A stretch of 64,000 nt of DNA, from contig NZ_JACYOX010000003.1 in the NCBI RefSeq assembly GCF_015352955.1, positions 1 to 64,000 of the forward strand. The letters are read 5' to 3'. Origin of the DNA: Noviherbaspirillum soli. GTDB taxonomy: Bacteria > Pseudomonadota > Gammaproteobacteria > Burkholderiales > Burkholderiaceae_D. The notes below the pieces were generated by a model. The model searched no databases. It saw only the letters and a program-made list of their open reading frames with translations, and was not told the origin of the DNA. The translations under genes were made by a program, and so were the position numbers. This document shows positions 21,589 to 30,132 of the stretch, piece after piece; within the stretch, counting starts at the first letter, position 1, and the number at the start of each line of letters is the position of its first letter.

Positions 21589-22863
21589 TTACAGCAGCGT
21601 GTCAGCCCAGATGTTGCGGGCCCAGTCCATCGCATAGCGCCCTTCCAGCGCATTGGGCGCCGCTGAAAGCCCGCCGCTGCCCGGCACGGCGATCAGCGTC
21701 TTCCGCTGCGCGTCGTAGCTGTGGACCGATGCCACATGGATCACGTCCTGGTCCGAGACGAAGCTGTAGCAGGTATTGGTCAGCAGCGGATGGGCTGGCG
21801 GCGGGCGGTCGGCAAGCAGTTCGATGATGGCTGCCGCGCAGACCTTGGCATGCTGGTTGGCCATGTGGGCCGACTTGGGCATCAGCGGCGCGACCTGGAT
21901 CGCATCGCCCAGCACATGGATATGGCTGGCCTGGGTCGACTCGAAGCTCAGGAAATCGACCTCGCACCAGCGGCGGTTTGCATTGGCCAGGCCAGCGCCC
22001 GCGGCGATCCTGCCCGCAGCCTGAGGCGGCAGCAGATTGACCACCGCGCCGCTGACTTCCTCGCCCAGTTCGGACACCACGGTTAGCGTCTTCGCATCCA
22101 CGTCCACCGTATTGAAGCTGGGTCTGTAATCCACGATGCCGGGATAGCGTTCGGCCCAGACCTTCTTGAACAGCGCGCCCTTCGATACCACGTCCTCGTT
22201 GCCATCGAGCAGGATGACGCGCGATTTCGGCTTGGCCTGCCTGAAATAGTGCGCCACCTGGCAGGCGCGCTCATAGGGCCCCGGCGGACAGCGGTAGGGC
22301 GCCTGCGGAATCGAGATCAGGAAGGACTGGCCGTCTTCCATCGCCTCCAGCTGCCGGCGCAGCGCAACCGTCTGCTCGCCCGCCTTCCAGGCATGCAGGA
22401 CGCGTTCCCTGGCGCCGGGCTGGCCCATGCCGGGCAGCCTGTCATACAGGAAGTCAACGCCTGGCGACAGGATCAGGCGGTCATAGCGCAAGGTCTTGCC
22501 ATCGCCCAGCGTGACCGTGCGCTTGTCCGGATCGATGCCGGTGGCAAGCTCGCGCACCATGGTGATGCCGCTGCGGCTGGCCAGCCGGTCGTAGCTGATC
22601 GTCAGGTCGTCCAGGCGGCGCGAGCCGCCCAGCACCAGGTTGGACAGCGGGCAGGAGATGAAGGCCGGGTTCGGCTCGATTAGGGTGATATCGATGCTGC
22701 CTTCGCTCCACAGCGACAGATAGCGGGCAGCGGTGGCGCCGCCGTAACCGGCGCCGACCACTATCACCTTGGGCCGCGCCTGGCTGGCGCCGCTGGCGCG
22801 GGCCGCAATGGCGCCGAGCGCTGCGCCCATGCCCAGCGCCTGGAGAAACTGGCGACGTTTCAT
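21589..22863 (-). CDS. fccB: flavocytochrome c sulfide dehydrogenase flavoprotein subunit
   Basis: FAD-containing sulfide dehydrogenase subunit (424 aa; SoxF/FccB type). A twin-arginine-like signal (KRRQFLQALGMGAALGA) precedes the FAD-binding motif VVGAGYGGATAA. The redox-active cysteines typical of the family are visible in 'FISCPLSNLVLGG' and 'APYRCPPGPYER'. It oxidises sulfide to sulfur species in the periplasm and donates electrons to the cytochrome c encoded 12 bases upstream. It is the last gene of the eight-gene operon that also carries soxXYZA. Confidence 0.9.
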   Translation of the reverse strand: MKRRQFLQALGMGAALGAIAARASGASQARPKVIVVGAGYGGATAARYLSLWSEGSIDITLIEPNPAFISCPLSNLVLGGSRRLDDLTISYDRLASRSGITMVRELATGIDPDKRTVTLGDGKTLRYDRLILSPGVDFLYDRLPGMGQPGARERVLHAWKAGEQTVALRRQLEAMEDGQSFLISIPQAPYRCPPGPYERACQVAHYFRQAKPKSRVILLDGNEDVVSKGALFKKVWAERYPGIVDYRPSFNTVDVDAKTLTVVSELGEEVSGAVVNLLPPQAAGRIAAGAGLANANRRWCEVDFLSFESTQASHIHVLGDAIQVAPLMPKSAHMANQHAKVCAAAIIELLADRPPPAHPLLTNTCYSFVSDQDVIHVASVHSYDAQRKTLIAVPGSGGLSAAPNALEGRYAMDWARNIWADTLL

Positions 22864-22875
22864 GGTCTTGTCTCC

Positions 22876-23214
22876 CTATTTTTTCCGTTGCGACAGATAG
22901 GCCGCGATCAGGTCGATCTGCTCGCTGGTATAGCCTTTTGCCAGCTGCTGCATGATGGTCGAGGGCCGGCTGCCTCCCTGGAAGGCCTTCATGCTGGCCA
23001 CCAGCGCATCCTGGCTCTGCCCTGCCAGCGGCGGCAGGCTGCTGCCGGGCGCCGGCTTTCCCTCGGTGCCGTGGCAGCCGGCGCAACTGGCGTAAAGCCT
23101 GCGGCCGGCGTCGTCCGCCGTCTTGGGCTGGGTCTGGGCCGCGGCCGGGCACTGCGCTGCGATCACGGCAAGCCCGATCGCAAGGCATGCATTTGCAAGG
23201 CGCGTTGATGGCAT
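22876..23214 (-). CDS. fccA: periplasmic cytochrome c (FccA-like)
   Basis: Monohaem cytochrome of 112 aa with an N-terminal signal peptide (cleavage near 'CPAAAQ'). The haem site is CAGCH and the distal Met is probably in 'STIMQQLAKGYTSEQI'. It is the likely electron acceptor for the FccB-type flavoprotein next to it. FccA proteins may carry one or two haems; this is the single-haem type. Start at 23214 follows AAGGAG; a longer reading frame to 23262 is unlikely. Confidence 0.85.
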   Translation of the reverse strand: MPSTRLANACLAIGLAVIAAQCPAAAQTQPKTADDAGRRLYASCAGCHGTEGKPAPGSSLPPLAGQSQDALVASMKAFQGGSRPSTIMQQLAKGYTSEQIDLIAAYLSQRKK

Positions 23215-23270
23215 TGTTCTCCTTCCATGAACCATTGAAGTTCCAGTAACCAGCCCCGGCATGGCGCCGC

Positions 23271-24023
23271 CTACGGCCGCACCGCCGGCGCTTCCATTTC
23301 CATTCCCCTGTCACGCTGCGCAAGGTAGAGCTCCAGCTCCGCCAGTTCCAGCGAGCCCGCCGGGTACAGCGCCGCCCGGACGCCGCTCAGGCAGTTGCGC
23401 AGACGCCGCTGCAGCGAGCCCATCGCCTGCCATTCGAGCCGGTAGATCGGATAGCCGGTGGCATGCGCCTGCGGAATGATGCTGCTGCCCAGGCGCTGCC
23501 CCCAGCGCTGGTCGTGGCACTGCGCGCAGGACAGATTGAGCTGGCCCATGCGCTGCTGCCAGCGCGCCTGGCCACGCTCCAAAAACGGGCGCAGGCGCGC
23601 ATCGTCCGGCGCCGCCGCCGGCATGCCGCGCGATTGCAGCGCGATATAGCTTTCCAGGCCGAGCAGCGCATCGCTTTCGGCCGGCAGCGCTACAGCGGAC
23701 TGCTGGCGGACGCGGCACTGGTTGATGCGCTGTCCCAGGTTGATCGGGCGTCCAGCCTGCGCATCGAACGCGGGATAGCGGGCCGCCACGCCGCGCATCG
23801 CGCTTTCCGCATCGCCGTGGCAGGAAGCGCAGGACTTGCCGTTGCCCTCGTCGCTGCGGCGCCAGGCGGTCTCGCCTTCCTTGACCCACAGCATGGCAGG
23901 ATTCAGGCTGTCGTCGCGCTGCATCGCCTGCGTCGACGGCCCCATGAATGCCGTGCCCGACATCCGTTGCGCCGCCGCCGCAAGGCTCAGCAGTGCGCAC
24001 AGCATGAAGAGGACGATGCGCAT
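23271..24023 (-). CDS. soxA: SoxA, L-cysteine S-thiosulfotransferase subunit
   Basis: Catalytic cytochrome of the SoxAX complex (250 aa, signal peptide about residues 1-18). Two haem motifs are visible, CASCH near residue 65 and CAQCH near 165, so this is the dihaem form. The axial/catalytic cysteine occurs in 'RLRNCLSGVRAALYP', matching the NCxxxxR pattern of the family. SoxAX links thiosulfate to the cysteine arm of SoxY in the periplasm. It lies between soxZ (7 bases upstream) and the fcc genes. Confidence 0.92.
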   Translation of the reverse strand: MRIVLFMLCALLSLAAAAQRMSGTAFMGPSTQAMQRDDSLNPAMLWVKEGETAWRRSDEGNGKSCASCHGDAESAMRGVAARYPAFDAQAGRPINLGQRINQCRVRQQSAVALPAESDALLGLESYIALQSRGMPAAAPDDARLRPFLERGQARWQQRMGQLNLSCAQCHDQRWGQRLGSSIIPQAHATGYPIYRLEWQAMGSLQRRLRNCLSGVRAALYPAGSLELAELELYLAQRDRGMEMEAPAVRP

Positions 24024-24030
24024 GGCGTTC

Positions 24031-24354
24031 TCAGCCAGTCACCGTGATCTCGGCCGATTCGGTCTGGCTGAAGTTGTTGTCGCCCTCCCAGGTGAAGGTC
24101 AGCTTGCCGCTTTCGGTGGCTACCGTAAAAAAAATCAGGTTGGGATTGGCGGCGATCGCCGGGAACAGCTCGGCGCTGAAGACGACGTCGCCGTTATAGC
24201 GGCAACTGAAGCGGCGGATGATGTTGCGCGGTAGAACCTGGCCATCCGCGCCGGGCCGGTAGCCTGTTTCCATCGGATGGCTGATCAGGGTACGGATCTC
24301 GATCACCTCCCCGCGCCTGGCGCTGGCCGGCAGCTTGATCAGTGTGCGTGCCAT
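24031..24354 (-). CDS. soxZ: SoxZ, sulfur carrier scaffold protein
   Basis: Immunoglobulin-fold partner of SoxY, 107 aa. Characteristic segments: 'GEVIEIRTLISHPMETGYR', 'IIRRFSCRYNGDVVFSAEL', 'LTFTWEGDNNFSQTESAEI'. It has no signal peptide, as expected, since it is exported with SoxY. Only 2 bases separate it from soxY, whose last codons form its ribosome binding site (GGGGAGGG). Confidence 0.94.
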   Translation of the reverse strand: MARTLIKLPASARRGEVIEIRTLISHPMETGYRPGADGQVLPRNIIRRFSCRYNGDVVFSAELFPAIAANPNLIFFTVATESGKLTFTWEGDNNFSQTESAEITVTG

Positions 24355-24356
24355 GG

Positions 24357-24827
24357 CTAGCCCTCCCCTTCGATGCAGGCGGCCAGCGTCACCACCACGT
24401 CCACCGTATCCGACCAGTAACTGCCGTCGGACATCTTCGCCACCGCGGTCAGTTTCTGCGAGGTGGCCAGGCGTATCCGGGTCGATACTTTGGCGCGGCC
24501 GGCGCGCGGACCGAGCGTGAACCGGGCAACGTCGCGCTGCGGATTGCGTTCATTGAAAATCGCAATGGCCGCCACATGGTCCGCCGCGGTCATGGCGCTG
24601 TCGACGCTGACCGTGACCGGCACGGCATTGCCGTTGTCGACCAGGCTGGCAATGTCGAACTTGACGCGGCCCGGCGTCGGCTTGATGCCGCCGGTCCAGG
24701 CCTGTACCGCTGCCGCCAGTTCATCCGGCGCGGCGGCGGCGGGCCGCACCAGGATGGTCGCGCCCAACGCGGCGCTGCCTGCCAGCAGGCGGCGGCGTTT
24801 CAGGTTGGGGCCGGTTTTCGCAAGCAT
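24357..24827 (-). CDS. soxY: SoxY, sulfur carrier with an unusual C-terminal arm
   Basis: Carrier protein of the Sox multienzyme system, 156 aa, with a Tat signal (KRRRLLAGSAALGATI). The body fits SoxY ('IASLVDNGNAVPVTVSVD', 'ADHVAAIAIFNERNPQRDVARF', 'RIRLATSQKLTAVAKMSDG'). The mobile arm usually ends GGCGG with the thiol that carries the sulfur intermediate; here the protein ends LAACIEGEG, so a cysteine is kept in place but the glycines before it are Ala and three acidic or bulky residues follow. The ATG overlaps the soxX stop by one base. Confidence 0.9.
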   Translation of the reverse strand: MLAKTGPNLKRRRLLAGSAALGATILVRPAAAAPDELAAAVQAWTGGIKPTPGRVKFDIASLVDNGNAVPVTVSVDSAMTAADHVAAIAIFNERNPQRDVARFTLGPRAGRAKVSTRIRLATSQKLTAVAKMSDGSYWSDTVDVVVTLAACIEGEG

Positions 24828-25306
24828 CACTCGCCTTCCTTTTCCTTCAGGGACCGCAGGTAGGCCACCACGTCCTCGACCTGCTGCGCGTCCAGTATCG
24901 GCTTGCCGCGCACTGCCGGCGCGACATTGTTCAAGCCGTCGATCCGATAGTAAGCCGGCATGATGGTGTCCGGATTGATGCGGCCGGCGTCGACGATGCG
25001 CAGCCGCAGCTGCGCCTGGCTCCAGCGCGTGCCGCTGCCCGCCAGGTCCGGCGCCAGGTTGCCCTGGAACCGTTCCTCCGGCAGCGGTCCGGCATGGCAC
25101 AGCAGGCATAAGCCGACCTGGCGGTTGGCAACGATGGCCCGGCCGCGGCCGGCGTCTCCCGCTACCGCGGTCAACGGCTGCGGTATGCCATCGCCTTCCA
25201 CACTGTATGGCGCCAGTCCGGCTTGCTGAGCCGCCTGCGCCAGGCCAGGCCAGAGCAGTGCCCACGGTAATGCCCATCCTGCGATCCAGCCCGGACTGCG
25301 ACGCAT
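24827..25306 (-). CDS. soxX: SoxX, monohaem cytochrome c
   Basis: Small subunit of the SoxAX complex, 159 aa, with a signal peptide ending 'GLAQAAQ'. The haem motif is CLLCH in 'NRQVGLCLLCHAGPLPEE'; the axial Met is likely in 'DTIMPAYYRIDGL'. It accepts electrons released when SoxA couples thiosulfate to SoxY. It follows a molybdenum hydroxylase subunit gene by only 12 bases, so it is in the same operon. Confidence 0.92.
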   Translation of the reverse strand: MRRSPGWIAGWALPWALLWPGLAQAAQQAGLAPYSVEGDGIPQPLTAVAGDAGRGRAIVANRQVGLCLLCHAGPLPEERFQGNLAPDLAGSGTRWSQAQLRLRIVDAGRINPDTIMPAYYRIDGLNNVAPAVRGKPILDAQQVEDVVAYLRSLKEKEGE

Positions 25307-25318
25307 CGCTGCCTCCGA

Positions 25319-27526
25319 TCAAGCCCTTTTCAGGCTATGGTTCTTCAGCGGCAGATCGCGTATGCGCTTGCCGGTGGCGGCAAAGATCGCATTGAGCACC
25401 GCCGGCGCGGCCACGGCGATGGTCGGTTCGCCCACCCCGCCCCAGAAACCGCCGGACGGCACGATGACGGTTTCCACCGCCGGCATCTCGTCCATGCGCA
25501 TCACCTGGTAGGTATTGAAGTTCTCCTGCTCCATCCGGCCGTCCTTGACGGTGCATTCGCCATACAGCGCGGCCGACAGGCCATAGACGAAGGAGCCTTC
25601 GACCTGGGCTTCGATCTGCTGCGGATTGAGCGCATGGCCGGGGTCGGTCGCGGCAACGATGCGATGGATCTTCAAGGCGCCCTCATCGCTGACCGACACC
25701 TCGGCCACTGCCGCCACATAGCTGCCGAAGCCCATCGTCTGCGCCACCCCGCGGTACACCCCCTTGGGCAGCGGCTTGTCCCACCCGGCGCGCTCGGCCA
25801 CCGCGTTCAGCACGGCCAGGTGCCTGGGATGATCGGCCATGAGCTTGCGGCGCAGCGCCAGCGGATCCTGTTTCGTCGCATGCGCGACTTCATCCAGAAA
25901 GCACTCCAGATAGATGGTGTTCTGGTTGAGGTTGACGCCGCGCCAGAAGCCGGGCGGCACCGGCGGATTGCGCATCGCATGGTCAATCAGCAGATTCGGA
26001 AAGCTGTAGCCGATCGACGCTTCCGGGCCGGGCGGGTTCAGGCCCTGGAACACGACCGGGTCCTTGCCGTCCTTGATGTTCTGCGGGAAGACCCCCGCGA
26101 TGATGGACTGCCCGGAAATGCGCATCTGCAAGGCAGTGATGTTGCCCTTGTCATCCAGCCCCGCCGCCAGCTTGCACTGGGTAACCGGATGATAGCGGCC
26201 ATGCAGCATGTCTTCCTCGCGCGACCAGATCAGCTTGATGGGCGTGCCCGGCATTTCCCGCGCGATCGCCACTGCCTGCCGCACCCAGTCATGCACCGCG
26301 CCGCGACGGCCGAAGCCGCCGCCCAGATGCAGCTTGTAGACCTCGCATTTGGACGGCGGCAGCTCGGCCGCCTCGGCCGCCGCGGCGAGCGCCGCCTCGC
26401 CGTTCTGGGTGGGCGTCCAGACCTCGCAGCGCTCCGGCGTCCAGCGTGCCGTCGCATTCATGGTTTCCATCGTCGCGTGGTTCTGGTACGGATAGGAATA
26501 GACCGCTTCCACCTTGCGCGCGGCTGTGGCCAGCGCCGCTGCGGCGTCGCCATTGCGGTTTCCCACCGCCGCTTCCTTAGCCTCCAGCCCGGCCTTGAGC
26601 GTCTCGGCAATGCTGGCGCTGGACACCTTGGCGTTCGGACCATCGTCCCATTCGACCTTGAGCGTCTCCAGCGCGGTCTTGGCCCGCCACCAGGTATCGG
26701 CCACCACCGCCACTGCGCTGTCGCCGACCTGTATCACCTTCTTCACGCCGGGACGGTTTTGGATCTCTGCCGCGTTGAAGGTTTTCACCTTGCCGCCGAA
26801 CACCGGGCAATCCCGGATGGCGGCATTGAGCATGCCTGGCAGCTTCAGGTCCATGCCATAGACCTGGGCGCCGGTGGTCTTGTCAACGGTATCGAGCCGC
26901 GCCAGGCGCTTGCCCGCGATTTTCCAGTCCTTCGGGTCTTTCAGCTGCACCGATTCCGGCGGCGTCAGGCTGGCCGCGGCTGCCGCCACCTTGCCATAGG
27001 TGGTCTGGCGCCCGGAGGGCTGGTGGGTGATGACACTGGCGGCCGCCCGGCATTCCGAGACCGGCACCTTCCATTCATTCGCCGCGGCCTGCACCAGCAT
27101 CATGCGCGCCGCCGCGCCGCCCTTGCGGACATAGTCATGGGATTCGCGGATGCCGCGGCTGCCGCCGGTGGAAAAATTGCCCCAGGCGCGGTTGCGCGCC
27201 AGGTTCTGTCCCGGTGTCGGATATTCGGTCGTGACCCTGGCCCAGTCGCAGTCCAGTTCCTCGGCGACCAGCTGCGCCAGCCCGGTCAGCGAGCCCTGCC
27301 CCATCTCCGACCGTGCGATACGGATTACCACCGTATCGTCGGGCTTGATGACGACCCATGCATTGACTTCCGGCGTTGCTGCGGCCGAGGCCCCGGCATC
27401 GGCCGCATGCGCATAGGGTATGTGAAAACCCACCATCAGGCCGCCGAAGGCGGCTGCGGTGGTGCCGAGAAAGCGGCGTCGCGAAGCATTCATCCCGCTG
27501 GTTTCTTCAGTCATGGCGCGGCTCAT
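25319..27526 (-). CDS. molybdopterin-binding subunit of a molybdenum hydroxylase (IorB-like), copy 2
   Basis: Large subunit, 735 aa, of a second isoquinoline 1-oxidoreductase-type enzyme. A Tat signal ([20 protein letters not shown]) directs it to the periplasm. Mo-cofactor motifs: '[18 protein letters not shown]', '[13 protein letters not shown]' and '[14 protein letters not shown]' with the active-site Glu. The start overlaps the upstream Fe-S subunit stop (ATGA) and has GGGAG before it. Its position at the head of a sox-fcc operon is unusual and suggests a role tied to sulfur oxidation or to the same cytochrome pool; this is inference. Confidence 0.9.
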   Translation of the reverse strand: MSRAMTEETSGMNASRRRFLGTTAAAFGGLMVGFHIPYAHAADAGASAAATPEVNAWVVIKPDDTVVIRIARSEMGQGSLTGLAQLVAEELDCDWARVTTEYPTPGQNLARNRAWGNFSTGGSRGIRESHDYVRKGGAAARMMLVQAAANEWKVPVSECRAAASVITHQPSGRQTTYGKVAAAAASLTPPESVQLKDPKDWKIAGKRLARLDTVDKTTGAQVYGMDLKLPGMLNAAIRDCPVFGGKVKTFNAAEIQNRPGVKKVIQVGDSAVAVVADTWWRAKTALETLKVEWDDGPNAKVSSASIAETLKAGLEAKEAAVGNRNGDAAAALATAARKVEAVYSYPYQNHATMETMNATARWTPERCEVWTPTQNGEAALAAAAEAAELPPSKCEVYKLHLGGGFGRRGAVHDWVRQAVAIAREMPGTPIKLIWSREEDMLHGRYHPVTQCKLAAGLDDKGNITALQMRISGQSIIAGVFPQNIKDGKDPVVFQGLNPPGPEASIGYSFPNLLIDHAMRNPPVPPGFWRGVNLNQNTIYLECFLDEVAHATKQDPLALRRKLMADHPRHLAVLNAVAERAGWDKPLPKGVYRGVAQTMGFGSYVAAVAEVSVSDEGALKIHRIVAATDPGHALNPQQIEAQVEGSFVYGLSAALYGECTVKDGRMEQENFNTYQVMRMDEMPAVETVIVPSGGFWGGVGEPTIAVAAPAVLNAIFAATGKRIRDLPLKNHSLKRA

Positions 27527-28026
27527 GTGGTGCTCCCGTCGGCATGCTGGATCGCCAGGCCCGCCTGTCTGGTATTGCCGCCCTGCGCGGCCGCCTTGAT
27601 GGCCGCACGCACCCGGTTATAGGTGCCGCAGCGGCAGATATTGGTAATCGACTGGTTGATGTCGGCGTCGGTAGGTTGAGGCTTTTCCTTCAGCAGCGCC
27701 GCCGCCGCCATGATCATGCCGCTCTGGCAAAAGCCGCATTGCGGCACATCCAGCGCAACCCAGGCTTTCTGCAGCGGATGGGAGCCGTTGCTGGACAGGC
27801 CTTCGATCGTTACGATTTTCTGCTCGGGAGTGACAGTCGATACCGGCCGCACGCAGGTCCGCACTGTTTCACCATCGATATGCACGGTGCAGGCGCCGCA
27901 CTGGGCGATGCCGCAGCCGTATTTGGTGCCGGTCAATCCAAGCTGCTCCCGCAGCACCCATAACAGCGGCGTATCTGGCTCGGCCTCGAATTCACGGACT
28001 GTCCCGTTGACGTTCAGTGTTGCCAT
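27523..28026 (-). CDS. [2Fe-2S] subunit of a molybdenum hydroxylase (IorA-like), copy 2
   Basis: Small subunit of 167 aa carrying two [2Fe-2S] sites, '[22 protein letters not shown]' and 'CGFCQSG'...'[11 protein letters not shown]'. It is the first gene of the eight-gene minus-strand operon ending in fccB. It is clearly related to copy 1 at 18.1 kb but differs at many positions and has a longer C-terminal tail, so the two are diverged paralogues rather than a recent duplication. Confidence 0.92.
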   Translation of the reverse strand: MATLNVNGTVREFEAEPDTPLLWVLREQLGLTGTKYGCGIAQCGACTVHIDGETVRTCVRPVSTVTPEQKIVTIEGLSSNGSHPLQKAWVALDVPQCGFCQSGMIMAAAALLKEKPQPTDADINQSITNICRCGTYNRVRAAIKAAAQGGNTRQAGLAIQHADGSTT

Positions 28027-28165
28027 GTCTCCAGCTCCATTTTTGTTGATGAGGAAGTCAAACAGATGCGAAAAGGCGGTCTATATTAAGCTTTCCCGAT
28101 GCGGTTTGCAGAACTCATCCTGCTGCCGTATGGGCAGCCTTGTGACCTCCTTCATCGTTCAGTCC

Positions 28166-28723
28166 ATGACCGCTACCGATCTGCCTGTCGCCATCGCCTA
28201 CCAGTTCGCTGTGATACAGCAGGCGCGTGGTCAACCCGGGGTTGGTCTGACCTTGCATTTGCTGCTGCATGGCTCATCCGGCGAATCGACCGTTTTCCTG
28301 CAGCTCGAGCCTGCATTGGTCTGGAAGGTGCGCGATGCCTGTGCAGGCCTTGCAGCGCTGCATGCCGATCATTATCAAAACTTCCTGGCGAAGAGACGCG
28401 CTTCGCACCAGTTGAACTACGGCGACAAGTTCCTGAAAACCCTGCCCGCGAAGGATGCCTATCGCCTTTTTCATCGCAGGCAGGGTGAATTGGCCGTTCC
28501 CCTTACTTTCCGCACTACCCTGCAACGGGAGAACATGGGCATTCTTGTGGAGTCGACGCCAACGTCGCTCGGCCTCATTCTTCGCTTTTCCCGCATGCCA
28601 CCCGCGGACTTAGTGTGCCGCCTGCCACATGATCTGGCATTTCTGCTGGCAGATAGTATCGATGAAGCGATCTGGGCTGCGGAATGGGAACGAGGCGGCC
28701 TGGCTGATGCCCCTGGCCATTAA
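28166..28723 (+). CDS. hypothetical protein next to the replication origin
   Basis: Unrecognised protein of 185 aa, beginning 'MTATDLPVAIAYQFAVIQ'; a start at 28130 is also possible and neither has a clear ribosome binding site. The composition and strand/helix pattern ('RENMGILVESTPTSLGLILRF') look like a real soluble protein. Its stop codon lies 33 bases before the first iteron, so it borders the origin. Whether it has a maintenance role is unknown. Further upstream in-frame sequence is a shadow of the Fe-S subunit. Confidence 0.55.
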   Translation: MTATDLPVAIAYQFAVIQQARGQPGVGLTLHLLLHGSSGESTVFLQLEPALVWKVRDACAGLAALHADHYQNFLAKRRASHQLNYGDKFLKTLPAKDAYRLFHRRQGELAVPLTFRTTLQRENMGILVESTPTSLGLILRFSRMPPADLVCRLPHDLAFLLADSIDEAIWAAEWERGGLADAPGH

Positions 28724-28755
28724 TTGCGCTTTGGCAGGGGCGAACAGATTTCAAA

Positions 28756-29565
28756 GGTGAGAAATTCTGTGAACCTTGCCTGTTTGCGTCGGACCGCAGG
28801 CTCCTTGCTGTTCCGCTCTGCATTATCTGCTGGCGTTTTTCATTGCTGATTCCCGAAGGTGAGCTTTTCTGTGAAGTGCTTGCTGCTGATAGGCCGTTTG
28901 TGGATGCCTTGAAGCGTGAGGCAGCTGTCAGCAATGCAAAGGTGAGAAGTTTTGTGATCCTGTGCCCTCCCAACGCTCATCTCCTGACGCAAAGGTGAGA
29001 ATATTTGTGATCAGGCCAGGCATCCAACATGCCTGGCATGGCCTTAGCCTGCGATAGGTGAGTAAGTTTGTGAACTTCCTTGCCTACTTTGCTGATGGTC
29101 CAGGTCGATAGCTATGGTGCCGGCCTCATGGTGAGAATGTCTGTGAAGAGACGGACGATGAGAATGTTCTGGAAACCGCGCAAAGGTGAGCAAATCTGTG
29201 AAGTCCGTGCGATGTGTGGGCGATTTTATAAATACCTATTAAAAACAATACCTTATATCCAGAATAATGCGACGCTAAAGAAGGGTGAGAACTTGTGTGA
29301 AGTCGAATTCTGGGAAATCCCAACGGTGAGGTGAGATTTTTTGTGAACATACAGCACGCCGAAGCCATGAAGGTGAGCGTTATTGTGAACACCGCTTCTG
29401 CCGGTTGAATCATGGCTGGCGGTTCGCTTGGACATGCAGGGAGTGCGGAGAAGTGACGTGGCCATCCATAAGTCAGGTGAGAATTTCTGTGAAGCTGCGT
29501 CAGATATGCATTGCTGCAACTGCTTCGACGGTATAAGAGCGGCTTCAGGTGAGAAGTTCTGTGAA
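28756..29565 (+). repeat. iteron cluster I (12 direct repeats)
   Basis: Twelve direct copies of an 18-bp motif, consensus GGTGAGNNNNTNTGTGAA, beginning at 28756, 28858, 28941, 28994, 29057, 29130, 29185, 29284, 29330, 29372, 29476 and 29548. The ends GGTGAG and TGTGAA are almost invariant, the centre is AT-rich. Most spacings (for example 53, 63, 73, 83, 42) are near whole helical turns, so copies face the same side. Such arrays bind the Rep initiator. A decayed copy lies at 29158-29175. An AT-rich stretch at 29221-29280 may be part of an unwinding element. Confidence 0.9.
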
Positions 29566-29865
29566 GGTTTTTCATCATTTCGGCGGTTATTCCGGCTTAT
29601 AGCGTCAATGTCCTTTCCTGAAGGCTATTTTTTTGAGTTGTCGACTACGTCTTGCCGAAAAATTGCTGTATCTGCGGCAGGTAGAGACTGCCTGCTTCTT
29701 TGGAAAGGGAAAATAGCTTGCAGTGCCAGTGGTCCTTGCATTCCCATGCTTGCGCAGAATGGCATGTTATTCGCATTGAGAGTTATTAGTAGTAAACCCT
29801 TGTAAACCTTAACTACATTAAGGAGGCCCGCAAACCCTTGCCAGATAAGCCTCTCCCGCGATTGT
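29566..29865. other. AT-richer spacer between iteron clusters
   Basis: About 300 bases without a credible gene. The part next to cluster II (29765-29825) is AT-rich and could be where the helix opens during initiation. No perfect DnaA box (TTATCCACA) was noticed; TTATTCGCA near 29768 is only a weak match. Confidence 0.4.
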
Positions 29866-30013
29866 GGTGAGCATTGGTGTGAACACTGGTGAGCATTTCA
29901 GTGAACATGTGTGAGAGTTGAAGTGAAGTGACGCGCTGAATGGTGAGTGGCTCTGTGAACGCAGGTGAGTGGACAAGTGAAGCGCGAACCTTTGAGGTGA
30001 GAAGGTTTGTGAA
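29866..30013 (+). repeat. iteron cluster II (6 direct repeats)
   Basis: Six further copies of the same 18-bp motif starting at 29866, 29888, 29910, 29942, 29964 and 29996. Start-to-start distances are 22, 22, 32, 22 and 32 bases, i.e. two or three helical turns, so all lie on one face of the DNA. Three copies end in AGTGAA in place of TGTGAA, and one begins TGTGAG. The cluster ends 119 bases before the rep start codon, a typical iteron-origin layout. Confidence 0.9.
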
Positions 30014-30054
30014 GGGCCTTTTTTGCCCGCATGGTGATTCCACAACGATGTACG

Positions 30055-30089
30055 TTCACCGGTGAAAAAAAATTTGCCGAACTTTCACC
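30055..30089 (+). promoter_or_regulatory. inverted half-iterons upstream of rep (probable Rep operator)
   Basis: TTCACC and GGTGAA join as a perfect 12-bp palindrome (30055-30066), and a further TTCACC lies at 30084-30089. They are the outer part of the iteron motif in inverted orientation. In iteron plasmids such inverted half-sites bind Rep dimers and repress the rep gene. An A-tract follows the palindrome. Promoter boxes are not clear. Confidence 0.6.
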
Positions 30090-30132
30090 TTAAAGGCATC
30101 ATGGCAATCTCCGCGTTCCGCTCAACATCCGT

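Noticed and set aside
25337-27622. 761-aa plus-strand open frame opposite the second Mo subunit
   Set aside because: Same kind of antisense shadow; the minus-strand frame has intact cofactor motifs.
29080-29578. Short open frames within the iteron cluster
   Set aside because: Their sequences simply translate the iterons; no starts or known motifs.
28756-30013. CRISPR array considered for the regularly repeated motif
   Set aside because: Repeats are 18 bp with degenerate centre and irregular spacing, no cas genes, and they lie before a Rep_3 initiator; iterons explain them.
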